Shown in pieces: positions 52,177 through 59,920 of a stretch of 64,000 nucleotides of DNA (within the stretch, counting starts at the first letter, position 1; each line of letters begins with the position of its first letter). The position numbers were made by a program, and so were the translations under genes. Below the pieces are notes generated by a model, which ran no database searches, was not told the origin of the DNA, and worked only from the letters and a program-made list of their open reading frames with translations. This stretch comes from Gammaproteobacteria bacterium (GTDB taxonomy: Bacteria > Pseudomonadota > Gammaproteobacteria > Enterobacterales > Alteromonadaceae), in contig JAHJZX010000012.1 of assembly GCA_018826295.1 (NCBI GenBank), forward strand, positions 62,001 to 126,000, read 5' to 3'.

Positions 52177-52182
52177 TATAAT
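52177..52182 (+). promoter_or_regulatory. -10 element of hemN copy 2
   Basis: TATAAT, 43 bases before the ATG at 52220. Predicted start point near 52190. Confidence 0.75.
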
Positions 52183-52219
52183 GGCAAGCTGTCGGCCCAA
52201 ACCCGTAAACGAGGTTAAA

Positions 52220-53581
52220 ATGCAAACCATACAGTGGGATCAGAAGTTAATCAGTAAGTACAATATTAACGGCCCGCGTTATACCTCGTACCCAACGGCA
52301 TTGGCGCTAAACAGCAACTTTGACCGCGCGCAAATTCAAACGGCGCTAGCGCAAAGCCCGAACGAACTCAGCTTGTACCTGCATATCCCGTTTTGCCATA
52401 AGCTGTGTTACTACTGCGGCTGCAATAAGGTGATCACCCGCCATCAGCACAAAGCCGATACTTACCTCGATGCTTTAGCGCAGGAGATGGCACTGTATGA
52501 ACCGCTGCTGCAGGGTAAAAACATCAACCAGCTGCATTTGGGCGGCGGTACACCCACCTTTTTAACCGAAGTGCAGCTAAGCCGCTTAATGGCGCTGCTG
52601 CAGCAACACTTTACTATTGAAGCTGATGCTGAAATCAGCATTGAAATAGACCCGCGCAGCTGCAGCGACGATAAGCTGCGGCATCTACGCACGCTGGGTT
52701 TTAATCGTGTTAGTTATGGCGTGCAGGATTTAGATGAAAAGGTGCAAATTGCCATTAACCGGCTGCAGGATACCGACCTTATTCGCCATCAGGTGCAGTT
52801 AAGCCGTGAGCTGGGCTTTAGCTCGATTAATCTCGATCTGATATACGGCTTACCCTTTCAACAGAGCGCCAGTTTTGCCGAAACCGTAGATGAAATTATT
52901 CGGCTTAATCCCGATCGCATCTCGTTATTTAGCTATGCGCATATTCCGGAGCGCTTTGCCGCCCAGCGTAAAATAGATAACGACAGCCTGCCGGATGCGC
53001 CGTTAAAGCTGGAATTAATGCAACTGGCGATTAGTCGCTTTGTCGCGGCTGGTTATCAGTTTATTGGTATGGATCATTTCGCCCGGCCGAATGATGCGCT
53101 GGCCAAAGCGCAACAAGCCGGTAAGTTGCAGCGCAATTTTCAGGGCTATACCACCGCCGGCCAGGATGCGTTAATTGGTCTTGGCGTGTCCAGTATTAGT
53201 CAGGTAAGCGGTGTGCTGTGGCAAAACAGTAAAGAGCTGCCGGCCTATTATGCCGCTATTAACAGTGGCCAGCTGCCGGTAGAGCGCGGCTTTAGTTTAA
53301 ATAGCGATGACAAACTGCGCGCTGCTTTAATCAGCCAGCTTATCTGTCACTTCGAGCTGGATGTCGAAGCTTTTAGTCATAAGTGGCAACTCAGCGGCTT
53401 CTGGCAATACTTCGCCGAGGCGCTGGAGCGCTTGCAGCCGTTTATGGAAGACGGTCTGGTTGAGATATACGCTGAGCGCATTAAAGTCACCAACGCCGGC
53501 CGGCTGTGGGTGCGTAGTATCTGCGCCTGTTTTGATGCCTATTTAACTCAGGGCCAGCAGCGTTATTCAAAGGTGGTGTAA
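52220..53581 (+). CDS. hemN: oxygen-independent coproporphyrinogen III oxidase (copy 2)
   Basis: 453 residues, the same length as copy 1 and close to it throughout, including C-x3-C-x2-C in CHKLCYYCGCNK, GGGTPTFL and the C-terminal DAYLTQGQQRYSKV. Long stretches are also nearly identical in DNA. It makes protoporphyrinogen IX without oxygen and so supplies haem for NorB and NarI. ATG at 52220 with GAGG upstream aligns with copy 1. It is FNR-type controlled. Confidence 0.95.
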   Translation: MQTIQWDQKLISKYNINGPRYTSYPTALALNSNFDRAQIQTALAQSPNELSLYLHIPFCHKLCYYCGCNKVITRHQHKADTYLDALAQEMALYEPLLQGKNINQLHLGGGTPTFLTEVQLSRLMALLQQHFTIEADAEISIEIDPRSCSDDKLRHLRTLGFNRVSYGVQDLDEKVQIAINRLQDTDLIRHQVQLSRELGFSSINLDLIYGLPFQQSASFAETVDEIIRLNPDRISLFSYAHIPERFAAQRKIDNDSLPDAPLKLELMQLAISRFVAAGYQFIGMDHFARPNDALAKAQQAGKLQRNFQGYTTAGQDALIGLGVSSISQVSGVLWQNSKELPAYYAAINSGQLPVERGFSLNSDDKLRAALISQLICHFELDVEAFSHKWQLSGFWQYFAEALERLQPFMEDGLVEIYAERIKVTNAGRLWVRSICACFDAYLTQGQQRYSKVV

Positions 53582-53585
53582 TGTT

Positions 53586-53637
53586 GTAGGGGCGCAAATA
53601 AAACAGGGCGCGCCTATTTACACCGAGCAGGCGCCCC
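53586..53637. repeat. REP-like element, copy 4 (imperfect)
   Basis: Begins GTAGGGGCGCAA and ends GGCGCCCC, with an interrupted centre. It begins four bases after the hemN2 stop. Confidence 0.55.
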
Positions 53638-53674
53638 GATTTTTAGCAAAATGGCAGAACATTAATTGTCAAAA

Positions 53675-53697
53675 GGGCGCAATGATGCGCCCCTACG
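53675..53697. repeat. REP-like palindrome, copy 5
   Basis: GGGCGCAATGATGCGCCCC with TACG tail on the right. It is in the gap between hemN copy 2 and the 134-residue gene. Confidence 0.8.
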
Positions 53698-53711
53698 TTT
53701 TCCGGCTGTCG

Positions 53712-54116
53712 TTAATACAGTGCGACTAAGTCGCCGGCTTTATCAAAGGTAAGAAAATCGGCAATCATGCCGCCCTGAATTTTCTCCATCATCATCTTAA
53801 GCGGCTGTGTCGCTTCATCGCTGTTCGGCGGGAAGCCACCGCGACCGCCCAGTGCTGAAACAAAGGCAATATCCCAGTCAACGCCAGTGGTCGTTGACTC
53901 CTGCACTAAGCGGGCAAAATCGTTGACCTCGTCCGGCAGTTTATCAACACACAATACCGGTGCTAAAGCGCCGCCCTGACCCTGGTCAAAGTTGTTTTTC
54001 TGTGTATCGGTGTAACCGTTTGGCAGTTCGGCTTTGGCAAATACAAACAGCAAACGCTGCGGCTCGTCCTGCATGGCTGCAGCCTGGATTAAGTCGGAGT
54101 AAGATTCAATATTCAT
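53712..54116 (-). CDS. small conserved-looking protein of unknown function
   Basis: 134 residues starting MNIESYSDLIQAAAMQDEPQ. LLFVFAKAELP, GGALAPVLCVDKLPDEVNDF, DIAFVSALGGRGGFPP and MMEKIQGGMIADFLTFDK suggest a compact alpha/beta protein. I recall similar sequences mislabelled as ribonucleotide reductase alpha in databases; nothing in the sequence supports that role. AGAGG lies before ATG 54116. It sits just downstream of norB on the same strand, separated by a hairpin. Confidence 0.7.
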   Translation of the reverse strand: MNIESYSDLIQAAAMQDEPQRLLFVFAKAELPNGYTDTQKNNFDQGQGGALAPVLCVDKLPDEVNDFARLVQESTTTGVDWDIAFVSALGGRGGFPPNSDEATQPLKMMMEKIQGGMIADFLTFDKAGDLVALY

Positions 54117-54178
54117 AGAAACCTCTGGTAAAACTTTGTCGCAGTGTAACAATTGCCAACATGCTTTACTGCTGAATG

Positions 54179-54200
54179 AAGGGGTACCTCAGTACCCCTT
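54179..54200 (-). terminator. hairpin after norB
   Basis: AAGGGGTAC-CTCA-GTACCCCTT is a perfect nine-base stem nine bases beyond the norB stop. The following bases have only a weak T run, so it may be a partial terminator or mRNA stabiliser. Confidence 0.6.
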
Positions 54201-54208
54201 AAGTGGTA

Positions 54209-56476
54209 TCAGCTTAGCTGCTGCAGTGGCTGCCGGGCGGCTTTGCTGTCAAACACGCCTTTTACCACCTGCCAGCTTACCGCTAAGGCGCCGATGATAA
54301 AGATCACATCTCCAACCGTGCGTACCCAGCGTAGCGTATGCAAAATGTCGCTTTGCATAAAGGCTTCACTGCGGGCATACCATAGGCCTTCGGTGGCGCT
54401 GGCGTAAAACTGGATAAAACCGATAGGTAGTAAGCTGGTAAACAGCATCAGCACCAGGCCGCCGTTCATCCACCAAAAGGCGGTTTTCATCAGTTTTTCA
54501 TCAAACACCAGCTGCGGCCGGATATAGCGCAGAATAAGCAAGCAAAAGCCCAGCGCCAGGAAGCCATAGACACCAAACAGTGCAGCATGGGCATGGGTTG
54601 GCGTGGTGTTTAAGCCTTGCAGGTAATACAGCGCGATAGGTGGGTTAATCATAAAACCAAACACGCCGGCACCAAGCATATTCCAAAACGCTACAGCGAC
54701 GAAAAACATCAATGGCCATTTAATATCACCCATCCACGGTGCTTTATGCTTTAAGCGCCAGTTTTCCCAGGCTTCATAGCCCAGCACGACCAGCGGCACC
54801 ACTTCCAGTGCACTAAAAGTGGCGCCGACCGCCATCACCGGCGTAGTAGTGCCAGCGAAATACAAGTGGTGGAAGGTGCCGGGGATGCCGCCAAGCATAA
54901 ACAGCGACGCCGATGCTAAGCTGGCACTGGTGGCCACACTGCGTGATACCAGGCCCATGCTGTGGAAGATAAACGCCAGCGATACCGTGGCGAACACTTC
55001 AAAGAAGCCTTCTACCCACAGATGTACTACCCACCAGCGCCAGTATTCCATCACCGATAAATGCGTACGTTCACCATAAAACAGGCCGGCACCGTAGAAT
55101 AAGCCGACGCAGATCACTGAGGCGGCAAACAGCGCCAGCAGATTTTTATCACCTGGGGCTTTAAACGCTGGCACTATGGCCCGCAGCATTAACAGCAACC
55201 AAAACAGTACGCCAACGTATTTAATAATTTGCCAGAAACGGCCAATATCAATGTACTCGTAACCCTGATGGCCAAACCAAAAGCTGTATTGCTCGGGCAT
55301 AATTTGCATAATGGCAAAGTAGTTACCGGCAAAAGAACCGGCCACCAGCACCACTAAAGCCCAGAACAGCAGATCTACGCCCAGTTTTTGGAACTTTGGA
55401 TCTTTGCCGCCGTTAATAATCGGCGCTAAGAATAAGCCTGCCGCTAAAAAGCCGGTGGCGATCCAGAACATCGCGGCTTGAATATGCCAGGTGCGCGCCA
55501 GGCTGTACGGCAGCCATTCAGTAGTATTTAAACCGTAAAATCCATCACCCTCTACCGTGTAATGCGCGGTAAAACCGCCCAGCATTACCTGCAGGGTAAA
55601 CAAGGCCACCACTACCAGAATATATTTACCTAATGACTTTTGTGACGGCGTAAGTTTAAGCCGGGCAATAGGGTCTTGTTTAGGGACTTCAGGCTCTTCT
55701 TCGTCATGTTTGCGTAAAAATGCCCAGCCCCAGATCAGGCCACCGACACCGGCGATCAGTAAAATTATGCTCACCAAAGACCAAATCAGGTTCTCGGCGG
55801 TAGGGCGGTTGTCTATCAAAGGCTCATGCGGCCAGTTATTGGTGTAAGTGGCGCTATCCGGAGTGCGCTCTGTGCTGGCAGCCCAGGCGGTCCAGAAGAA
55901 AAACTGTGTCATTTCCTGACGCCGGCTTAACGACGGCAGGGTATTGTTTTTCATTGCATAGTTGGCGCGGGTTTGCGCTAACTCAGTATCATCACCAAAC
56001 AAGGCGATGTAATGCTCAGCCGTTTGCGTTATGGCCTGCAGCCGTCTGTCGCTTAGCAGCAGAGTGTCAGTGGCTTTATCATAGCTATTAGTGCGGTAGG
56101 ACTGCTTTAACGCAAACTGCAGTGCATTTTGTTGCGCTGCGTTTAGCTCAGTGTAGCTTTGGCCAAATTCATCTTGCGCCGCCAGTTCCAGCCAGGCCAT
56201 CAGCTCGCGGTGCAGCCAGTCGGCGGTCCAGTCCGGCGCCTGATAAGCACCGTGGCCCCAAATAGAACCCAGCTGCATACCACCGACCGATTGCCAGGCA
56301 GTCTGGCCGTTTAAGATAGTTTCGTTAGTCATCAGCACTTGCCCTTGCTGATTAACGACCTTGGCCGGGATTGGCGGCGCCGAGCGGTACACCTCAGCGC
56401 CAAAATAGCCCAGCACCGAGAAGGTAATGGCTAAAATGGCAATTAACAGCCACCAGAGTTTACGATATCCGGCCAT
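54209..56476 (-). CDS. norB: quinol-dependent nitric oxide reductase (qNor)
   Basis: 755 residues. The N-terminal extension (residues 30-230), anchored by a first helix, replaces NorC and marks the quinol-using single-subunit form. The haem-copper core shows His331 (TWHIQ), His485 with Glu489 (VVHLWVEG), His536-His537 (FHHLYF) and His628/His630 (THAHAALFG), the haem and FeB ligands. It reduces two NO to N2O using quinol. AAGGGGG before the ATG gives strong translation. Upstream are a sigma-54-like element and four GGT-N7-ACC NorR sites. Confidence 0.96.
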   Translation of the reverse strand: MAGYRKLWWLLIAILAITFSVLGYFGAEVYRSAPPIPAKVVNQQGQVLMTNETILNGQTAWQSVGGMQLGSIWGHGAYQAPDWTADWLHRELMAWLELAAQDEFGQSYTELNAAQQNALQFALKQSYRTNSYDKATDTLLLSDRRLQAITQTAEHYIALFGDDTELAQTRANYAMKNNTLPSLSRRQEMTQFFFWTAWAASTERTPDSATYTNNWPHEPLIDNRPTAENLIWSLVSIILLIAGVGGLIWGWAFLRKHDEEEPEVPKQDPIARLKLTPSQKSLGKYILVVVALFTLQVMLGGFTAHYTVEGDGFYGLNTTEWLPYSLARTWHIQAAMFWIATGFLAAGLFLAPIINGGKDPKFQKLGVDLLFWALVVLVAGSFAGNYFAIMQIMPEQYSFWFGHQGYEYIDIGRFWQIIKYVGVLFWLLLMLRAIVPAFKAPGDKNLLALFAASVICVGLFYGAGLFYGERTHLSVMEYWRWWVVHLWVEGFFEVFATVSLAFIFHSMGLVSRSVATSASLASASLFMLGGIPGTFHHLYFAGTTTPVMAVGATFSALEVVPLVVLGYEAWENWRLKHKAPWMGDIKWPLMFFVAVAFWNMLGAGVFGFMINPPIALYYLQGLNTTPTHAHAALFGVYGFLALGFCLLILRYIRPQLVFDEKLMKTAFWWMNGGLVLMLFTSLLPIGFIQFYASATEGLWYARSEAFMQSDILHTLRWVRTVGDVIFIIGALAVSWQVVKGVFDSKAARQPLQQLS

Positions 56477-56568
56477 ACAGCCCCCTTAAATTATTGTTGT
56501 TGCGCCCAAGTGTCATACATCACTCCTGTTTTTTTATCGCACGGGCCTTGCCCGCCTGCACCGTTACT

Positions 56569-56583
56569 ACAAGAACCAAGCCA
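56569..56583 (-). promoter_or_regulatory. sigma-54-like promoter of norB
   Basis: On the minus strand TGGCTTGGTTCTTGT matches TGGC-N7-TTG, but the last base of the -12 element is T instead of C. It lies 92 bases before the norB start, 53 bases from the nearest NorR site. Confidence 0.55.
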
Positions 56584-56635
56584 TATTTTAAATTGTTGTT
56601 TTTTATTGATTAAATTCTGTTTTTGTCAGCGGTAG

Positions 56636-56722
56636 GGTGCTTTTAACCTGAGGAGGGTCGGGTGTTATCTACCTGCTGGGTGAAAAATACCCGACAGGGT
56701 GTAGGCATTGGTGCTTTCTACC
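56636..56722. promoter_or_regulatory. four NorR enhancer sites upstream of norB
   Basis: GGT-N7-ACC at 56636-56648, 56661-56673, 56679-56691 and 56710-56722. The first three have spacings 25 and 18, almost the same as the triplet before ric (25 and 17). Four exact matches in 87 bases is far above chance. Confidence 0.85.
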
Positions 56723-56794
56723 TCTTAAGCGATATAGGCACAGCAACCAAGTTGCTTTAAGGTGACGCGCAACAACACGCCAGAGGTGAGGCCA

Positions 56795-57175
56795 ATGGAA
56801 TATTATTTACCAGTAAAACAATTACATATGTTCTGCGCTTATTTAAGTGCAACCTTATTTTTATTGCGTTTGTTGTTAGATCTGGCCGCAAAGCCTGGCT
56901 GGCGACAAAGCCCGGTACGGCATTTACCGCATATCAATGACACGTTACTGCTAACGCTGGCTTTTACGCTGCTGGCTATCGGCCCCTGGCAGCCTTTTGT
57001 GCACCAGTGGCTGGGGTTTAAAATTTTACTGTTGCTGGGCTATATCGCCTTTGGTATTGGCGCGTTAAAACAGCGCTTGTCCGTGCCTATGCGCACATTG
57101 TGCGCCGCATTGGCGCTGGCACAATTGGCCGGTATTTTTTACCTGGCCCGGTTTAAACCGCTGTTGTTTGTTTGA
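56795..57175 (+). CDS. SirB2-family membrane protein
   Basis: 126 residues with four membrane helices. MEYYLPVKQLHMFCAYLSATLFLLRLLLD, HINDTLLLTLAFTLL and HQWLGFKILLLLGYIAFG match SirB (invasion regulator SirB/YchQ-type) proteins, whose function is unclear. ATG 56795 is used since GAGGTGAGG is just upstream. It is divergent from norB across the NorR sites, so it may respond to NO too. Confidence 0.85.
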   Translation: MEYYLPVKQLHMFCAYLSATLFLLRLLLDLAAKPGWRQSPVRHLPHINDTLLLTLAFTLLAIGPWQPFVHQWLGFKILLLLGYIAFGIGALKQRLSVPMRTLCAALALAQLAGIFYLARFKPLLFV

Positions 57176-57192
57176 TGTCTGCATCGGTTTTT

Positions 57193-57227
57193 TAGGGGCG
57201 CCCATTCTTATAGTTACAGGCGCCCCG
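57193..57227. repeat. REP-like element, copy 6, possible terminator
   Basis: GGGGCGCC-N16-GGCGCCCC, an eight-base stem, 17 bases after the sirB-like stop codon. The TAGGGGCG start resembles the repeat family, but the loop differs. Confidence 0.55.
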
Positions 57228-57253
57228 AAGCTACAACGGCACATTGATGAACA

Positions 57254-57274
57254 GGGCGCAAGCATGCGCCCCGG
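57254..57274. repeat. REP-like palindrome, copy 7
   Basis: GGGCGCAAGCATGCGCCCC followed by GG and a T run. It could also terminate transcription rightwards. It is in the gap between the SirB-like gene and nrdD. Confidence 0.7.
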
Positions 57275-57300
57275 TTTTTACGATCCGAATTTAATCCGCT

Positions 57301-59103
57301 TTAAGCGCTACGCTGTTGCTGCGCGGTTTGCTCTCGCTGATAATGCCGCAGGCTATGCTCCTGGCGGCGGCCGCTGCTAAAGGCCGATACCCGTTTTAAG
57401 TAGCCAATTACCCGGGTGCCGTAGTCTATATCCAAGCTGCCACATGTCGGGCAGGCGCACAGTGTGCGTTTGTCGATAGCCTCGCAGCTGTTGCAGATGG
57501 TAATTTTCACATTAACGCAAAAGTAATTGCAGCCGGTGTGGGCGGCAATATTCAACAGGTTTACATAGCCGGCCTGATCGAATTTCTCCTCCAGATTTAA
57601 GTGCAGTGCTGAGCCGCCATCGAGATAATCCAGCAGCTGCCGACCATGCAGCTGAAATTTGTCCAGTGTATTGCTGTGCTCATCTTCTACCACATAAAAA
57701 TACGAGTTATAGCAATCACGTGGCACAAAGTAGCCATCTTCGCGGTCCCACTTGGCGTTTTTCACGCCGAGGTTCTCTGCTGGCACAAATTCGGTGTTAA
57801 ACATATAGCCGTATTCAGCTTTGGCGGCTTTGTTGGCGTCGAAAATCATTTTTAGCTGTTGTTGCACAAAGTGGATATAGGCCGGGTTATTGCCGGCGGT
57901 TAAGCCCTGTGATTCGGCGGCTTCTACCATGCCGTTAATGCCAATGGTCAAAAATTGTTTATCCAGGCTGATAAAGCCGGCGTCGTATACGGTGAGCAAA
58001 CCGGCGGCTTTATATTGTTCCATTAACTTACGATAGGCGACCTGATATTTATGGATCTTGTCTACTTCAGTCGCCAGATCGCGGCCATCTTGTACTAAGC
58101 GGTTGATATTAATCGTTATTACATTAATAGAGCCGGTGGCGACGCCGCCGGCGCCTAAAGAGTAAGAAAAAGTATTGTCGCTGATTTCACTGCGCAGCCG
58201 ACAGCAGCTGGCCAACGAGTCGGCATTCTCCGACTGGTAAATAAAGAACGAGTTACCCGCTGCCATCTCACGGGCGATGTCGTTGGCAAAGGCAGCATCT
58301 TTGCATTTACCATTTTCGGTTAGCATGGCAACAGTCACTACCGGAAAGGTTAATACGGTTTTTTCCCGCTCTTTATTAAACCAGCTTAAGAAAAACTGCT
58401 GTAAGGCAGAAACAGATGACCACTCTGGTTTTACAAAATCCGGAAACACAAAGTTGCCAAACATACTGTCGAAGTAGTGCTGGTCGTACACCGAGATGTT
58501 CCAAAATACGCTTTGGTAGCCCCGCGCTGCGGCCGGTTGGTTTAACGCATACACCACATGTTGCAGGTGGTTTTCTATTTGCTTGCGATGTGTTTGCAGG
58601 TAGTTATCGCCATAGTCTTTACGGGCAAAGTAATCAAAGTAAGTTAAAAACTCCACCGTGGCCACGGCGCCGGCAAACTGGCTGGACACCGCAAACACAA
58701 AGTTAACGAAGCAGCCGCAAAACGATTCTAAATGTTTCGGCGCTTGCGACTCGCCACCCAGTTTGGTTAAGCCATCACGTAAAAACGGATACATGGTTAC
58801 CGACACACAATAGGGCTTTAAGCTGGTCTCGTCATGCACATATATTTCATGCTCAGTTATTTGCCGCAGGTATTCCGCCGCCAATTCGGCACCAAATAAC
58901 TCGCTGATTTTATTGCTGATTAAAGCGCGATTTACCTGAATAAACTGATCTTTCATCAGCTCGGCTTCCAAGGTGGCGATGTTTTTCTGCGTCACGTTGG
59001 CGTTGGCATCGAGTTTTGAGCCATCGGCGGCGTTATTGGCATGCAGGTAGTTGTCGATAAAACTGAGTTTTTGTTGTAGTTGCGAAAAATTGAGCGCTTG
59101 CAT
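57301..59103 (-). CDS. nrdD: anaerobic ribonucleoside-triphosphate reductase
   Basis: 600 residues. The C-terminal glycyl-radical loop RVIGYL places the radical at Gly567. The zinc site is CNSC and CPTC. SLASCCRLRSE and GSINVITININRL carry the active-site cysteines and barrel strands. It is shorter than E. coli NrdD (about 712), mainly because the N-terminal ATP-cone is absent. It makes dNTPs from NTPs without oxygen. AAGGG precedes the ATG. It lies 18 bases after its activase. Confidence 0.93.
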   Translation of the reverse strand: MQALNFSQLQQKLSFIDNYLHANNAADGSKLDANANVTQKNIATLEAELMKDQFIQVNRALISNKISELFGAELAAEYLRQITEHEIYVHDETSLKPYCVSVTMYPFLRDGLTKLGGESQAPKHLESFCGCFVNFVFAVSSQFAGAVATVEFLTYFDYFARKDYGDNYLQTHRKQIENHLQHVVYALNQPAAARGYQSVFWNISVYDQHYFDSMFGNFVFPDFVKPEWSSVSALQQFFLSWFNKEREKTVLTFPVVTVAMLTENGKCKDAAFANDIAREMAAGNSFFIYQSENADSLASCCRLRSEISDNTFSYSLGAGGVATGSINVITININRLVQDGRDLATEVDKIHKYQVAYRKLMEQYKAAGLLTVYDAGFISLDKQFLTIGINGMVEAAESQGLTAGNNPAYIHFVQQQLKMIFDANKAAKAEYGYMFNTEFVPAENLGVKNAKWDREDGYFVPRDCYNSYFYVVEDEHSNTLDKFQLHGRQLLDYLDGGSALHLNLEEKFDQAGYVNLLNIAAHTGCNYFCVNVKITICNSCEAIDKRTLCACPTCGSLDIDYGTRVIGYLKRVSAFSSGRRQEHSLRHYQREQTAQQQRSA

Positions 59104-59121
59104 GGCATATCCCTTAGCAGG

Positions 59122-59574
59122 TTATTGACGGATAAATAAATGGTTCAGGCGTTGGCCTGTGCGTAAATCGGTAAAGATCTGGTTAGTGTGCAGGCTGTCC
59201 AGGCCGCCACGTTCTGAGCGCCAACGGCCGGTTTTCAGGTAAGTTAGCCGCTGTTTCAGTGCTGGGCTGACATCATCTAAGCCGGTATATAAACAGGTAT
59301 TAAGGTTGGCACTGCGGCTTAGCTCCAGCAGCGCTATCAGTGCATCAGGCTGCCATTCACCGCCTAAAAACAACACACAGCTGATTAAGCCTTTATAGCT
59401 GTCTAAGCGATGCTGCAAGTAAAGCGGCGTTAGCGTCGAGCCCTGATCGCTGCGCCAGCTATAGCTACTATGGCAGCCTTTACAGCCCAGTTGACAGCCG
59501 GCAATGGTAAAGGCCAGTGACACCTCGCCCGGTACTTCCTGAAACACTATTTGTTCATCAGTAAATCGCAGCAT
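59122..59574 (-). CDS. nrdG: anaerobic ribonucleotide reductase activating protein
   Basis: 150 residues. The radical-SAM motif is C-x3-C-x2-C in GCQLGCKGCHS, then VLFLGGEWQPDALIALL (the GGE of SAM binding). It generates the glycyl radical on NrdD. It is the first gene of the nrdGD operon, with an FNR promoter directly upstream. nrdG precedes nrdD here, the reverse of E. coli. Confidence 0.93.
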   Translation of the reverse strand: MLRFTDEQIVFQEVPGEVSLAFTIAGCQLGCKGCHSSYSWRSDQGSTLTPLYLQHRLDSYKGLISCVLFLGGEWQPDALIALLELSRSANLNTCLYTGLDDVSPALKQRLTYLKTGRWRSERGGLDSLHTNQIFTDLRTGQRLNHLFIRQ

Positions 59575-59654
59575 AGTAATCTATATGTAGTTATTTATTT
59601 TGCTTTTGGCACTATATGTTGTGGTTTAGCTTAGCGTTAAGCCGGTGTTGAAGT

Positions 59655-59668
59655 TTGATCTGGATCAA
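59655..59668. promoter_or_regulatory. FNR box upstream of nrdGD
   Basis: TTGAT-CTGG-ATCAA is a perfect FNR consensus, centre 59661.5. A minus-strand TAAGCT at 59628-59633 is at the class II distance, with a start point near 59620 and a leader of about 46 bases. Confidence 0.87.
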
Positions 59669-59790
59669 GTTTTTCTGGTGCACAAATAAGGCTTGCCGCG
59701 CCAGAGCGCATAAAACCTGAGCTTGTTACCCCATCGGTGGTAAAGCCGTTTTTGCTGCCAATGCCGCTGAGCACTGCATGCCTGCAGTAA

Positions 59791-59823
59791 AATAAAAAAC
59801 CGCCCGCTGAAAACCAGGGGCGG
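59791..59823 (-). terminator. rho-independent terminator after the outer-membrane barrel gene
   Basis: On the minus strand CCGCCC-N12-GGGCGG is followed by TTTTTTATTTT. It lies about 100 bases after the barrel gene's stop and before the nrdG promoter. The rest of the 346-base gap holds the FNR box and REP copy 8. Confidence 0.85.
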
Positions 59824-59885
59824 TGCAGAGGAGCCAATAACAACATTGGCCAAGGTGGAGCTATGAGAGAAAATCCAACTTAGCA

Positions 59886-59908
59886 GGGGCGCAATGATGC
59901 GCCCCTAC
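59886..59908. repeat. REP-like palindrome, copy 8
   Basis: GGGGCGCAATGATGCGCCCC with TAC tail on the right, 12 bases from the stop codon of the barrel gene. Confidence 0.8.
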
Positions 59909-59920
59909 AGATACGTATCT

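Noticed and set aside
53712-54116. Ribonucleotide reductase alpha subunit label for the small gene after norB
   Set aside because: No reductase motif is present and the protein is far too short; the label would be an annotation error.
56590-56640. FNR box before norB
   Set aside because: Only one half-site (ATCAA) is present and the spacing to any -10 element is wrong; the sigma-54/NorR explanation fits better.
59637-59846. ORFs in the nrdG upstream gap
   Set aside because: They run through the FNR box and a terminator, so they are chance frames.
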